64,000 bases of DNA, taken from positions 434,001 through 498,000 of the forward strand of contig BQMF02000116.1 of assembly GCA_027922465.2 (NCBI GenBank), written 5' to 3'. Both the position numbers and the translations under genes were made by a program. Under the pieces are notes generated by a model. It had not been told where the DNA came from and did no database searches. It worked only from the letters and a program-made list of their open reading frames with translations. Positions 45,117 through 57,770 of the stretch are shown here, in pieces. Source of the DNA: Turritopsis dohrnii. Its lineage: Eukaryota; Cnidaria; Hydrozoa; Anthoathecata; Oceaniidae. How positions within the stretch are numbered: the stretch's first letter is position 1; each line of letters begins with the position of its first letter.

Positions 45117-48100
45117 ATGGATAATAATAGTCATGAGCTTGAAGAAGGAGAGATTGAAGAATTAAGTGATGCTGAAATTAGCCATGCTCCATTATTTTCC
45201 AAAATGGATAGGGGAGTTCACAGAACACCTAATCTCCAACAGAGCTCAAATCATTCGTTTGAATCTTGGAGATATAGTGGCAAAAGGTCTGATCGTAAAT
45301 GGCAAAGTAGTATCTTTTTCATTGTTTTTCAGTTAAAGAAGCATTTTTATTAAGTAAAAAATTCTAAATTCTGTGAAGGATAAACTGAATTTTTCATGAG
45401 CTGTTCACATTTGACTGACTGCTTATAAGTTGTCTTTGGAAATCATAAACAAATTTCACTGTCTCTATTTTCTGTATAATACACATTTCACTTTGGTGCA
45501 TTTCAAGGTATAGTCCTTCACCTAATTATCAGATACGATATCAAAACAAATTGAAAAGAAACAGAATGAAAAGTACGATATGGATGATTATGAACTCTTG
45601 CTTGCCAGGCATCAACTTATTCGACAGCAGTTAAGCAAAGTTAAAGGTAATTGCCTTTGTTATTAATGCCTTGTCTAAAGATAATTTTCATGGTTAAGAA
45701 AAAAATGATAAGTCATTTGGTTTTGTTGTAGCACAAGATTATAAAAGAAAGAAAGAAAATCAGAGATTGAGAAAAGTTTCGAAAGCCAATATATACTTCA
45801 AAAAGAAACTGCGTAAACAAGTTGGAAGCTCATCTAATACAGAAAATACTATACACCATGAACTTTCTAAAAGGTTGTCAAATTTGAAAACAGTTTCACC
45901 TTTAAATGAGCACAAACTAGACACTACGCATGAACTAGCTAAGGATGATATTGAAAATGATATAGAACTCTCAGAATTGCGAAATGCCTTGTTAGCTCAA
46001 GCATCAATGAAAAAAAGAAACACTAATAACCCGTTAAGAGAAAAAAATGGGAAGAAAAGCATAGTCAAAAATGCTACTGGAAATTCTTCAGTAATTATTC
46101 CATGTAATGACAGGAGTTCTTCTGAGAATTGGTCAGTAACTGCTAGTAAACCCAAATGTAGCGATCCCTTAGACAAGAATGCTGTAGAATTGAAACATGA
46201 GGTTGAAGTATCTACTACCTGTGACTTTTCGTTATCCCACTTGAGTACAAGTTCTTCAGTTAACACTGCTACCATGGTGAACAACAGATCAAACGGACAG
46301 CAACACATGGCCTTGACAACAATTAAAAAACAGAGGAGAAGATTACCAAAAAATCATAGGTTGAATATAAACAAAAATAATAGTACTCCTGACGTGTAAG
46401 ATTCCTTTATTTTGTTATTACTTGATAATGTGTAGTGTGATATGTTTCTTAATGATGGACTGAAACCTTTTAGAGCCAGCGATGACTTAACATCCAGGAT
46501 TATCATCACCAGATCAAAATCATCAAAAGTGTCCAGTTTGCCAGATGCTCCTCAAAAAACAACTGTTAATCAAAATGCAACACCAGGTCGAAAGAAAAAA
46601 AGGTATCTCGTTTTTTTTAAACAGTGCTGTGTCCAAAAGTATAGGTGTGGAACTTAGATCTACTAAATCAGGAGGAGGTATTGTTAAGTTTTTGAATAAG
46701 GTTGAACACTGAAACTGGGATAGCATCTTGCTATGGATTCAATGCTGTTTAATTAACCCTCTCTCAATGTAATAAGTTTGGCTAATGTATAAAAAACTAA
46801 TGATTCTTATGAATGATTTTTGTTTTAGGAAAAGAGCAGGGAAAAGAAGTAGGTACCTTGCGTACCGTGCCCAGCAGAAAAAAGAAATTGAAATTCTACA
46901 ACATCAGCAAGAAAAGTTGGACAACTATTCAACTGTTCCGATGGACATAGATGATGATTCTACAGGTACCTAATTGCAAACCTATGGGCATCCTGTTTTT
47001 TTGTTGTTCTTGTAGTTTTTGGTTGTCCCTCCTTTTGCTGATTTTAGGTTTTGTTGACGGCTTTGCACCACTGCCTCTTATTGAAACCACTGAAGTCACG
47101 CCACCACCACCTCCTACTGGTAAGCAAAATAGTTCCTGTATGTTGTTGCTCAATCTTGCAAAATCTCGTCTATATTGTTTTGATATTGACACAGGGGAGA
47201 TTCCCTTGCTCTCAGGCACTGGAATAGAGAAGTTTGTGTCTATTATTTAAAACTATGAGACAAAGGTTTTCTTCTGTTAGTGAACCTGTTTTGAAATAGT
47301 TTCTTTTGAATAACTAAGGTGACTTCTTGATTTGATTTGTTACATAGATACATTCCAACCTGTTCCTGATCAAACTGCACTTTCAATGACTTGTTCAAAT
47401 GTAAGATTTAGAAATATGTTTTGCAAAAATGCAAGTCTTCAAAATATAAGAGTCTTGATTTCTTCACCAGGTTGCTTGGATGCCTGGCTATGTTGAATCG
47501 TTAAATGACCATGGGTTTACTTCAAAAAATGATATCAGTATGTGGCTTTCAATATTACACTTCCAATTTGTTTTGTTTTGGATTCATTGCAAAATACACG
47601 TACATATTCAAAGCTATTCTGCTAGGACAAAAAACAGATTCATCTATGCAAACTGTTGAAGAGAAAAAACAGACTCAGGGAGAAGCAATTCCTTCTGATG
47701 ACAATGAAGTATGGGCATTACGTGCACAAGCTTTAAAGTCATTAGCATGCAAACGAGCTACAAAAGCAAAAGAACAGAATAAGGTTTTGTAATTTTTTTT
47801 TCATGTACCATATTTCCTCTAATAAACACCGTCCTCTATTAAATGCCGCATTTACGGCCAAACATTTGTAATAACCTCTGTCCTCTAATAAACGCTGCCT
47901 TCTAATAAACATCGCATTTAGCAGGTCATACAAGAAATACTTTAAAAAGTTTAGTAGCTTCATTTGCCTTCTATCATTAAAGTCTTCCACGTTTGGATGA
48001 ATTTTAAAAAATGCTACGAGCTTAGACAGTTCTTTTAATAAATGTCCCACTAAAATTTCCTTTCTCTGGCATCTTCTACATTCCAATCACATAAACAGGA

Positions 48101-51100
48101 TTTGTGTTGCTTGGCTGCTGCTGCAACTGAAGCACTGGATTACGGCCAATCTTACGAAAATCCTTTTCAAATTTTCTTTTCAAACATCAAGCTATGAAAC
48201 TTTTCATGTTGTGAAAGAGGACGGCAACAGTGACATGATATTACTTGAAATTTTTGTATAATGTTAATATATTTTAAAACATTTTCCCACAATCTTTCAC
48301 GAAGTTTTTAAGGAAAAGAAAACGTTGTTGTTTAACGTCTGCTTTTATCTCATTTTTCATTTTGTAATAAGCGCTGCTATCTAATGAATGCCACCCTCTA
48401 CTAAATGCTGCATCTAAAAGTTGGAATTTTTAATAAGAGGAATTTTTAATTAGAGGAAAGACATATACATATATATATATTTTTACTTCTAATTTTTGTG
48501 TTTGATTTTGCTTATTACATTTTGTCCTTAAAGGAGAAGAAGTTTCTTATTTCTGATTCGCAAATAACTGTTAGCAAACATGCAACCTCTCCGAAACTTC
48601 CTCCTCCTACTATGCTGTTCCCACCACAACCTTCCAGTTCAGCAGCTAAGAAACAATTGAGTAAAAAAGTCACTGATATCACAAGCTATACTGCGGTTTG
48701 TACTTTCTATCTTTTAATCATCTGTTTTGTTACGTTTCCTTTCATGTTATTAGATAAGTTTTTACTGTACCCTGTTTTTATTCTCAGCCTCCCAAACATG
48801 CTCCGGTCATCATACAACTTACGAAAGAAGATTTTGAGCCAAATTTTGAAGGAAGAAGCATTTTTCCTTATCAAAAAGTAAGTGTCCCTGATTATTTAAG
48901 TTACTGAATTGGGAAAGGTCATTTTTGTTGTCACAAATAATAGATTGAATAATAGATTTTGTGAGTTATGAACTGTGAATTTTGAAAGAAGTGAATTTTT
49001 AATATATATAAATTGTATCCATCTCACAAACTTACACTTGCTTATTACATCATAATCATTAGTCAAATAGTAATAATTTGAAGAACAAATATTTTTTAAT
49101 TGTCATTTGTTATTCATCCTCTTGTAAGAGAAATATAAATGTTAGAGTTAGGGTTTTATTTTTTATTTTATTTAGGCTAAGTTAATTCCCAAAAGAAAGA
49201 AATCTGGTAAGAAAATCTCTTAAAATTTGTTATTCATGTTTGAAGGTTTTTTGACAAAAACAGTTGCAAAATTTTAAGTGAAAGCTTTTTTGCCTTTCTT
49301 GGCATGTATTTTTTTTTTCAGAAAACCTTAAAATTTCTTATGTAAAGCTTGATTGCAAGGAGAAAGATTGTTTTCAACAGTGTACATTGTATAGTGATTT
49401 ATATTGCCTACTGTATGTTTTTAGTAAGTGATGATAATTTGTTAAAAGAACTGCAAACCATCACTGAAAAGACAAATATGAAACTGAAGAGTCACCGGTA
49501 ATAATAACTTGCTGAAAACACCTATCTTCTCCCTCTATTGACCGTAACGATTCTAAAGACTGGGATATGGTTAAAAACCTTTGTATTCTAAAAGACTTTC
49601 CAGTCTAATTTCTATTTTCATTTTGGTAACAATCGTATTTTTCGCCCTTATTATCAGTTCTGTAGTATATGGTGTAAGGTAGTGTTCATTCTCATGCGCT
49701 TCGCTCTATAACCAATAGTAGAGCAATGTTGATATAATCGATTTTCAGAACTTCTATAAAGAAAGAACAATCATTTTACAAAAAACTGCAAGCGGATATT
49801 AGTGAGAAACGGAGTTTGTTTGCGAAACAAATGCAAGAAGTAAAGCAGTTGCAAGAGAAGTTACACAAAGCTATGAGGGAAAAAGCTGCCACAAGAAAGA
49901 CCTATGATCACTTTTGTGGGGAGGTAAAATTAATGTCTTAAGGTATTGTGTTGTTGGCACTTTGTAATTCCTTCAATTCAACTCGTTATGTTTTATTGGC
50001 TACGTTTTAGTTCAGTCAAGTGAAAGATCGATTGAAGAACAAGATAAACGTTCGAAAGTATGTGGAAGAGGAAATTCTAAGAGCAAGGAGTATTGTCAGT
50101 GTGAACAGGCTGAAGTTAAATGACCAAGGTAGTATCTCAATGTGTTCAATATCTTCTAAGGTTTACACCATCTACTGAAACGAAGGCATGAACAACAGAA
50201 AAAAATGGTTGGTTTCCTACTAACACCCATTTCTACATGTTTTTTTCTTTATAAAAGTAAAAGTACTAAAGGACTAATTTGTACCCGAAAGTTTGTCATA
50301 CCGACACGTTTTCGTTGTAATCGGAAATTATATCAATTAAAATTCGAAACTTGCCTGTAAGTAAGTTTAAGATTAAACCCGTTTCACAGTATTGAAACGC
50401 ATTTATTAAGTTTTGGGGACATCTTCAATTTATAGGATCTAAGAGGGTTGTTAGAAAACAAAAAGTTTGCATGGATTCATAAGAGGGTTGTTAGAAAACA
50501 AAAAGTTTGCATGGATTCATAGATTATATTTTCAATGATTTTCCAGTGAAATTTTTTAATTTCTCTTTCAGGGAGCATAACTGAAAAAATGAAGACCCAT
50601 ATATCATCATTAATCCAATCATTGCAAGAGTCTTGTGAAAGTTTGAATTCTTTTGATATACATGAGGAATCTTCGCAGGATGAGACAGACTTTATCTCAG
50701 CTGTATGTTTCTCTATAAGTTTGTTTTTTGTTTGTTTTCGCTTCGCATTTGCTTGTTGATATTAACCTGCTAATGAGCAATATTGTCTTCAGCTGTCTGG
50801 TGTTGTCATGAACGTCGCTGAAGAAAAACAAAAGGAACTTCGAAAAACCGCAGCTGACGTCAAGACCATGAAGAAGACTGACCTCATCAAACTGGAGTTC
50901 GAACTCCGTGAGAAACTTCGCAAGTACAGGGAGTCACAGCTACCTCCTCCCCAAACGGTTGTAGATGATCAAAACAAAGAAGATGAAGTGCAGGCTGTGG
51001 TGGTGGATCTCCTCCCTTGTGTGAAGAGTTCCCACGATTTGAAGAAATTACAAGTATAATAATGCTTCCCTTAAAAGTAAGGAATTGTAACAAACAAGGA

Positions 51101-54100
51101 AATTACTTTTGACGTTTTTGTTGAACTTTCTCCTTTAGAAACAGATCTTAGCAAGAGATCAAGCGGTCCAGCGGAATACATTCGTTTCAACCGATTTTTT
51201 GTACATTATGAATGGGCCATCTTTTTCGAAACCGTTTCATATACTACCAAGTAAGCCTGAGAATTTGCATCGATCTGATGACAGCACATCCTTCAAAAAT
51301 GACGACGGATTTTATACGAAATACAACTCTCCTTTAACGCGTTTTCGATCGTACAGGTGAGACATCTGCTGCTCTTCATAAATTGTCAATAACTTACAGT
51401 TGTTAGTAGTCTGTTGTCATGGCAACTTTTAAACTTCATTTGCGACAACTGTGTTTTTAGGCTGAATCCGTACTACAGGACACAGTCACGGCATACCATT
51501 CTGTCGCCGACATTTACAAATCAAATCGATTGTCAACAACTGATGTGTAAATATGACGTGTCCGGCACTTGTAACGACCCAACCTGCTCGTTCTGGCATT
51601 TTCGAGATTGCTGTCAACTCGCTCTGGGTGAAGCCGTCAAGGACTTGGTATCATATGATCTGAAAACTTTCAACGCAACAGCAAATATGAACAACGAAAC
51701 AAAACAGAAGCTTCTCAAGTTATTCACAGAGCAATTCTTTAAGCAATACGAAGGGAAAATGTCAGCAGATGAACAGTTACTTCTACTTTGGAATCAGTTA
51801 AAGGAGACGCGACGCTCTCGGAAAATACCCACGTATGAATGCATCACCTTTCAAAAGAGAGATTGGATTTCGTCTCACCAGATGAAGCCTTCCTCTTCAA
51901 GTAGCAATGATATGGCTGTTGAACATTACGATAAACTTCATAGTGATACGTACTTCTTGAAAAGCAAAAAAAGACAAAAGACTGGCGACGGTGAAGGATT
52001 CGAAAGGTAGTCAGTCAACAATTTCGTAAATTGAATACACTCCATAGTTGCTAGTCGATGTTTTTTTATTTTTAGTCAAGAGGTTCGGTATTTCTCCGAG
52101 TCGTACAGTTCCATAGAAGTGTTGAAAACTGCTCTGACTGAGAATCCGTCCGATGTCCAGTTGTGGTTGACACTGTCTAATCATTATCTCAAAAGAAATT
52201 CCCAACCAAGTAACACAGCTGAAAGTAGAAATGTACAAAACGCCAATGAAGAAACCGCCCTCAGCAATGTAGAAAACGCCCTCTCTATCTTGTCACAGGG
52301 TCTTGAGGAAAACCGTGACTCGGAAAAACTTTGGATCAGATACCTGGAATTATTTTCTCGCAATAGCACCGCAGAAGAGATGCGTGAGCTATGCTATCAA
52401 GCTGTCATGTACTCCGCCACTTATACTGTGTGGTGGGCGTGTTTAAATCTCGAACAATCTTATCTTGGTCAACAAGAGATTTGTACGGAAATGATCAAAT
52501 TCATTTTGGAGAGTGAGGAAGCGGTGGAGAGCAAATCGCACTTCCTCGTGGAGACTGTGTTGTTTGTCGCTCGACTGCTCATATGCAGGGGGAAATTAAA
52601 AAGCGCAGTTGGTTACGTATCAGCCGCGTTGGGTAAAGACTACTTTCAAGATGCCGAAGAAAAGCTGAGTATTGATGACATCTGCAAATTCTTAACTACG
52701 CAAGATAGATGTTTACTGTGGCTGTGTTACATTTCCGTGCAAGTGTTCCATTTGTTACCAAGTTGTCTGTTTAAGTTCGAGCAAGCTGGTCCTGGTCGAT
52801 TGATAAAAAAGAGCAGATTTTTATTGGATTGGAATGCAGAACCATGGAACGTCAGTGAAGAGAAGATTAGGAAGTTATTTTCAAGTGCGTTTAATCCACT
52901 TCTATCGGCTGCAATATCTCATTTCTGATACTTATTATGTTTTCCATGCAGCGACTCAGTAGAATCGCAATTTCAAAGATTTTTTATATGAGAACACAAA
53001 AGTTTTCGTGTACTTTGTCTGCATTCTGGAACTATGAATTTTATAAAGTGTTTTTTTTATGTTAGATGCATTTGAAGTCAAAAAGAACTCCCCTCCGTCT
53101 ACGAAATATATGTTGATTTTACATGAGAACTTTGTGGAGTTCGAACTGGCTTTAGGAAATACACAGGCGGCTGTCGATCATATGTGTTCCCTAGTTAAAA
53201 CCGAACCGACGTCTGTAGAAGCCTGGGTTATAGTTTTGTCGTTGTATATCAAACATTCTCCAATGGATGCTGTGGTGACGATGGCAGAGGACGCCATTCA
53301 CAAATGTGAACACGATGTGGAAATCGTCTACTATTACTCAAGGTGGTTGGTGAAACAGGTAGAGTTGTATCAGGGTTATTTTGTTTCATTGTCATTGGGA
53401 AAACCATGAAAAAGCCACTATGATGAAGAGCATTTTTATGTACACTATGTACTATGTACATATTTCTATAGAATTGCACTCCTTCGCAGTGATTTTCAAA
53501 AAATATTCCTACTGGGTTATAGCAACAGAGGAAATACTGTTCAAATGCCGTGTTAAGACAACGACGACAAATGAGACGTCGTTTTACAATTTCTAACCGC
53601 ATCCGATGACCCCACTGCGTATTGGAAAAACTAAGCGAAGATTACCAGCAAAACAATAGAATACATAGAAACGAGACGACAACAGAAATTCTGTTAGTCG
53701 TGGTGCACATGTGATCGCTTCGTTATACGCTAGTTGTGTTTTGAAGCTCGTTTTGAAGCTTTGGTCATAAACGAATAATTGCTACTGGGCGGCATACGTA
53801 GGGTGGCGCTATATTGGGGTAAAGGGCTGGACCTTTTATTGTGACCCCCAAAGGGAGATATAGGACATACCATACATGTTTTGCAGTCAAATCGAGGCCG
53901 TAGAAATGTTATAACTACTGGCGTATAAGTGTATGAAGAAGCTATCAGATAAAATTATTGAATAGAATGACGAAGAAGGGGTTCGTAGACAAAACCGAAA
54001 GCGCTTTACATCATTGTAGAGATAGTTACCCATAAAGGATATGCTAGGAGAGTTAGGAATTTTGAATCTAATCTGAATGAGAATAAGTAGAATGTCCACA

Positions 54101-55782
54101 CGACTGCTGCTGTTAAAATCTGTCTCTCCTTCGTTTCTCTTCACTTACTATTTTTTCTATTGTTAGGGCATGCCAAATATAGCATTAGAGAAATTAACTA
54201 AATGTATACATGTCTACTTTCAACTGGATGATAATGAAGAAAACATTCCTGATACTTTTTACTTGTACCGGAAAGTCCTGGGACTGTCCGTACCCTACAC
54301 CATTATGTTACCAACCTATTTACCAGGCCTGAAGACGTGTCAACACTTAACCCTGTACTATTGGTTGTGTTACTGGTAATGAAAATAGTATAGTTATAAA
54401 GACCAAGATGTTTAGAAGCATGTCACGTGATTTGTTTATTGTTTTTTGTCTCGTTTACTAGTTTGCTGCTAAAAATCACACAAAGGCCTCCTTCTATGTT
54501 GATCTATCCGTCTTCGACAGACGAGGCATTCGAGTCCGCTGTACACCAATACACCTCGCCAGAAAATACTAAAAAGTTGTGGCTTAAGTACTTACAGGAC
54601 CGGTTGGAAATGCTTTCTAAACAGGACCAAGTAACAGATGCTATGTACCGACAGTTAGAAGATCTCTTATTCCGAAGTTTATCATCCGTCCATGAAAGTG
54701 TTGTGCTTTCACACAATAAACAAATCACCTGGAAAGATTTTTCTTTCCATAACATGGTGCGTGTGACCTGCAATCGCACGTGTAGTTCATTTGCCCTCAG
54801 TTTTCCACCTTAGTTTTCTTTTTTAGGTTTTGGAGTTATGTTTGTCAGCCATTCCGGCAGAAAAACATTCCGCTATTTATAAAAAAGCTATCCGTTTCAT
54901 GCCGGAGAATGTGCCGTTAGCGTTACGGTAAGATTCGGGGTTGAATATGGTTGCTTTCTCTTCGCTCTTAACGTTGAATTTATTCGATTTTTTGTTTAGA
55001 ATCTGTGACCATGAATACGAAAACAGTAACTTCGAACAAGTTCGAATTATGTGTGCCTCGTTACTATCCGACTATCCGAAATGTTTGAACTTGTGGCTGA
55101 TGTGAGTGAAAGTGTCGATGTTATTTATTTGTTAAGATGTTCCTCGAAATCCGAAAATGGTTCTCCTACTTTTCATGACGACATTGTTCCATTTTTCTTT
55201 CATAAGGGCTATTAAAGTCGAACTAAAATGTAATTGTATTAAGGAGGTGAGTTCTTTCAATGTTCATTTTCTTTCCTCTGTCTCTCCTCTGCGTCGTCAT
55301 GCTGTCGTCACCCACTAACAAATTAAGTAGTTGACCCCACTCCTTACCAATCTTTTTGCGTGCCATCTGGATAATCAAGGCGAACGCAAAAGAATTACGG
55401 GTAAGTTCACGTTTCTGTTGTTGTAGATCTTATTAAATTCCAAGTTCTGCATTCATCTATGTTTATATTTAGGCTCGATGGTTATATCAAGGTGCAGTTA
55501 AAGAGCTACCATTTTGTTTGTGTTTATGGAAAAATGTCAGTACTTGTTATTTTATTGTGATTTCCTTCCATTTCTTTGAAAAGTTCTGACGTCATGTCTT
55601 TTGCCTCGGGTGGTGTTAAAGCCTTTTCGTTTTTTCTTCTTTTGTTTTAGTTCGTATCGTTCGAGATCGCATATTCGACAAAAGTAGAAACATTGAATGA
55701 CACGTTACAAGAAATTGTAACGCAGGCGCTTGAATTTGGAATTGGTCTTAAGGAAATTCTTTCAAATTTCAATTTAGTGTAA
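45117..55782 (+). CDS. ZFC3H1: ZFC3H1 orthologue, 28 coding exons, 1810 aa
   Basis: Exons: 45117-45306, 45533-45646, 45732-46395, 46474-46602, 46829-46965, 47048-47119, 47348-47400, 47471-47537, 47626-47783, 48534-48695, 48788-48877, 49176-49206, 49425-49497, 49749-49923, 50011-50128, 50572-50702, 50793-51053, 51139-51356, 51461-52006, 52076-52884, 53066-53358, 54167-54375, 54462-54756, 54827-54927, 55000-55101, 55207-55246, 55473-55535, 55651-55782; all phases agree. ZFC3H1 is the scaffold of the PAXT connection, which links MTR4 and PABPN1 to the nuclear exosome and retains polyadenylated RNA in the nucleus. N-terminal ELEEGEIEEL, MDIDDDS, proline patches and LRAQALKSLACKRA match conserved islands. 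Coiled coil about 645-785; FRSYRLNPYYRT then the zinc finger C-x7-C-x4-C-x3-H at about 977-994 (51546-51599); HAT/TPR repeats to the C-terminus. Human protein is 1989 aa. The exon 9 donor (GTTTTG) is weak. Confidence 0.93.
47812..48460. mobile_element. Probable MITE in ZFC3H1 intron 9
   Basis: The left end TTTCCTCTAATAAACACCG and the complement of the right end TTTCCTCTAATTAAAAATTC are inverted repeats. Inside each end, units of the form CCTCTAATAAACGC / CCTCTATTAAATGC recur several times in both orientations. The element accounts for nearly the whole of the longest early intron. It has no coding capacity. Flanking duplications are unclear. Confidence 0.65.
50441..50520. repeat. Perfect 40-bp tandem duplication in ZFC3H1 intron 15
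   Basis: The 40-base unit beginning AAGAGGGTTGTTAGAAAACA is present twice with no differences (50441-50480, 50481-50520). Identity suggests a very recent event or an assembly artefact. Confidence 0.95.
53359..54166. other. ZFC3H1 intron 21
   Basis: This 808-bp intron is the largest in the 3' half of the gene. No transposon ends or coding exon are recognised inside it; the phase across it is preserved (VKQ then GMPN). Confidence 0.7.
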
Positions 55783-57156
55783 ACAAAGCCATACACGTCT
55801 GGAATGGGTTAAGGTAAGATTTACATTAAGGTGTAACTGACAGGTACACTTCAAAGAACTTAAATATATCCGCCATCCACAACAAGAGATTGTCCGTAAG
55901 AGAATGCTGTTCTATTCCATAACGAACAGAAGATTTCGATGAGGAAAATAATTGTTCAAGAAATCATCACTTATCGCTCATCTGTCGCTCACTTATCGCT
56001 CATTTGTCGCTCACAAAGAAGATAAAATATTTCAGTTGATATCGTTAGACATGATCGTGATGAATGACACTAAATCAATCTTTTTATATGTTGTCTTTGG
56101 TTATCTTTTTCGTTTGCCACTTTTGATTTCAAATGAGCTATTGTCGTGTTTCCGCATCTACTACTGTCGTTTCTGCCTCGTATTTGTCGCTAGAAGAATT
56201 TTTTGTTTTTTAATAAAAATGATGTGTTGTAGATCCTACACGTGTTTTATATTTTGCAGATATATTTTATAAACCATGTTATGAGATATTAATAATAACG
56301 CCAAACGTTTTGTAAATGTTTTTAAGGTTCAACACAAATCTATTTTAAATTGTTCGATTTTTGTGTTTCTTACCCATTCTCCCAAATAATGTTTGCATCA
56401 AATTGTACAGCGGTGGTTAGCAACTGGAAGAAACTAGGCTTGAATTAACTCCCCTTGTTTTCAAGTTCTGCTGTAGTAGATTTACCAGCACGTAAAACTT
56501 CACTGGATAGTAGGCTAGTATGGAGAAATAATGTGCAACTGAAAAGCGACGATTTTAAAATGGTGCTGGTAAAGATGAAACGTCCGCTGTGTTGATGGGT
56601 TTTTACTCTTACGCGAAATTACGCTGTAAATACAAACAAATTGTCCAAACACATTTTATGTTAGTAAATCTTCCATCTCGAATGATGTTGAAGTGATGCT
56701 TTCGTGTATATGCTTTAGAACCCTGCTCTGAAGCTTGGTTCTCATTGCAGAAAGCGCCACTGAAAGACGCCATTAATGTAACACACTAAATGTAACACAC
56801 TAGTGGGCTTCCACTTTTGTCCCTTGCTCGTTCCCAGCGGGCACATTTGTTAAAAAGTTTCTGCGAAGGAGTACATTTACACACAAATATACACACAATT
56901 TCAATGAAGATGCTCTTCGTAGTAGTGAACCAGACTTGTTAACTTTCGAAATGCTCAATATATATGCCACAAAACATTTGCAAAACTGTTGCAGGGTGTT
57001 AACGCGATACTGTGAGAATATTATAAAGAAGTGACTCGCGTATAATTTGGAAGGAGATCTTATGAACAATTCAACGTATTTACAAATAAATGTTTATTAT
57101 CGTGGAGAACTAAATAATTAAAGACGATTATACCATAAAGCTCTCATATGTTATAT
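55783..57156. other. ZFC3H1 downstream region
   Basis: Probably contains the ZFC3H1 3' untranslated region; an AATAAA signal lies at about 56212-56217, some 430 bases after the stop. No other gene supported. A TCGCTCACTTATCGCTCA type short duplication lies near 55974-56012. Confidence 0.5.
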
Positions 57157-57167
57157 TTACAAATTCT

Positions 57168-57348
57168 TAGATAATAAAAAAATTTGTTTACCTTCTGAAA
57201 GTGCTTGGAGAACTGCAACTGAAATATTGGTAAATGGGACAAGGAGAGGGTATCCTTTGACAAATATGGGAGGGAGGTTTACTTCCTCCCCTCTCTTATT
57301 TCGTCTGGATGTGGGTGAACGTACACTCTTTCTTTTTATAGGAACCAA
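57168..57348 (-). other. Possible isolated coding exon of unknown type
   Basis: On the minus strand an open stretch reads KRKSVRSPTSRRNKRGEEVN, LPPIFVKGYPLLVPFTNISV, AVLQALSEG and then meets a good donor (CAGAAG|GTAAAC at about 57190). Its base composition and residue mix look more like coding DNA than the neighbourhood, but I found no matching next exon and do not recognise the protein. It may be part of a transposon fragment or an alternative exon between the convergent ZFC3H1 and bHLH genes. Confidence 0.25.
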
Positions 57349-57510
57349 TAAAATCTCATTTGAGGCTGGCTGTTTTTATTTTTTTGAGTCATTTTCCAAC
57401 CTTATTTGTTTCAGAGAAAGACTTCACAAGTTTTCTTCTTTTTACGTTATGAATTAGTTTGTAAAACAATTACCGAATTTATCCGTAGCTTGAAACGAAA
57501 TTACAAGAAG

Positions 57511-57597
57511 ACTCGTATCCTAAAATGTTCTTAATTTTTGAAACAAAGATTTGAGCTTCTGCTTATTTGAGGCTTGTGTTCTTATAAAAAAAGCGTG
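57511..57597. mobile_element. MITE remnant, copy E (right end)
   Basis: The sequence TGTTCTTATAAAAAAAGCGTG ending at 57597 and followed by TA is the right terminus of the MITE family at 18214, 25361, 26168 and 32668; GAGGCTTG, a family motif, lies just inside. The left end is not clear. Confidence 0.55.
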
Positions 57598-57770
57598 TAT
57601 TTCCTTGACATATTCATCAGGAATTCAAATTTAGGGATTTTTTTAACGTCTTTGTCGAACTTAGCGATTCAAAAAGAAAGTCATTTTTTGATTGTAAACA
57701 CATGACTATTTCTCATACACTATAAACCCTAAACGACTATCGACGAGAGTTCAAGCGTGTATGGGTTGTT

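Noticed and set aside
48498..48881. Single 127-residue protein
   Set aside because: It merges two ZFC3H1 exons with the intron between them; the correct model splices 48695 to 48788 and shifts frame.
55952..56272. Gene downstream of ZFC3H1
   Set aside because: Low-complexity hydrophobic frame in the probable 3' untranslated region with no family motif.
56800..57069. Minus-strand 89-residue protein
   Set aside because: No recognised domain and no splice link to the exon-like stretch at 57168-57348.
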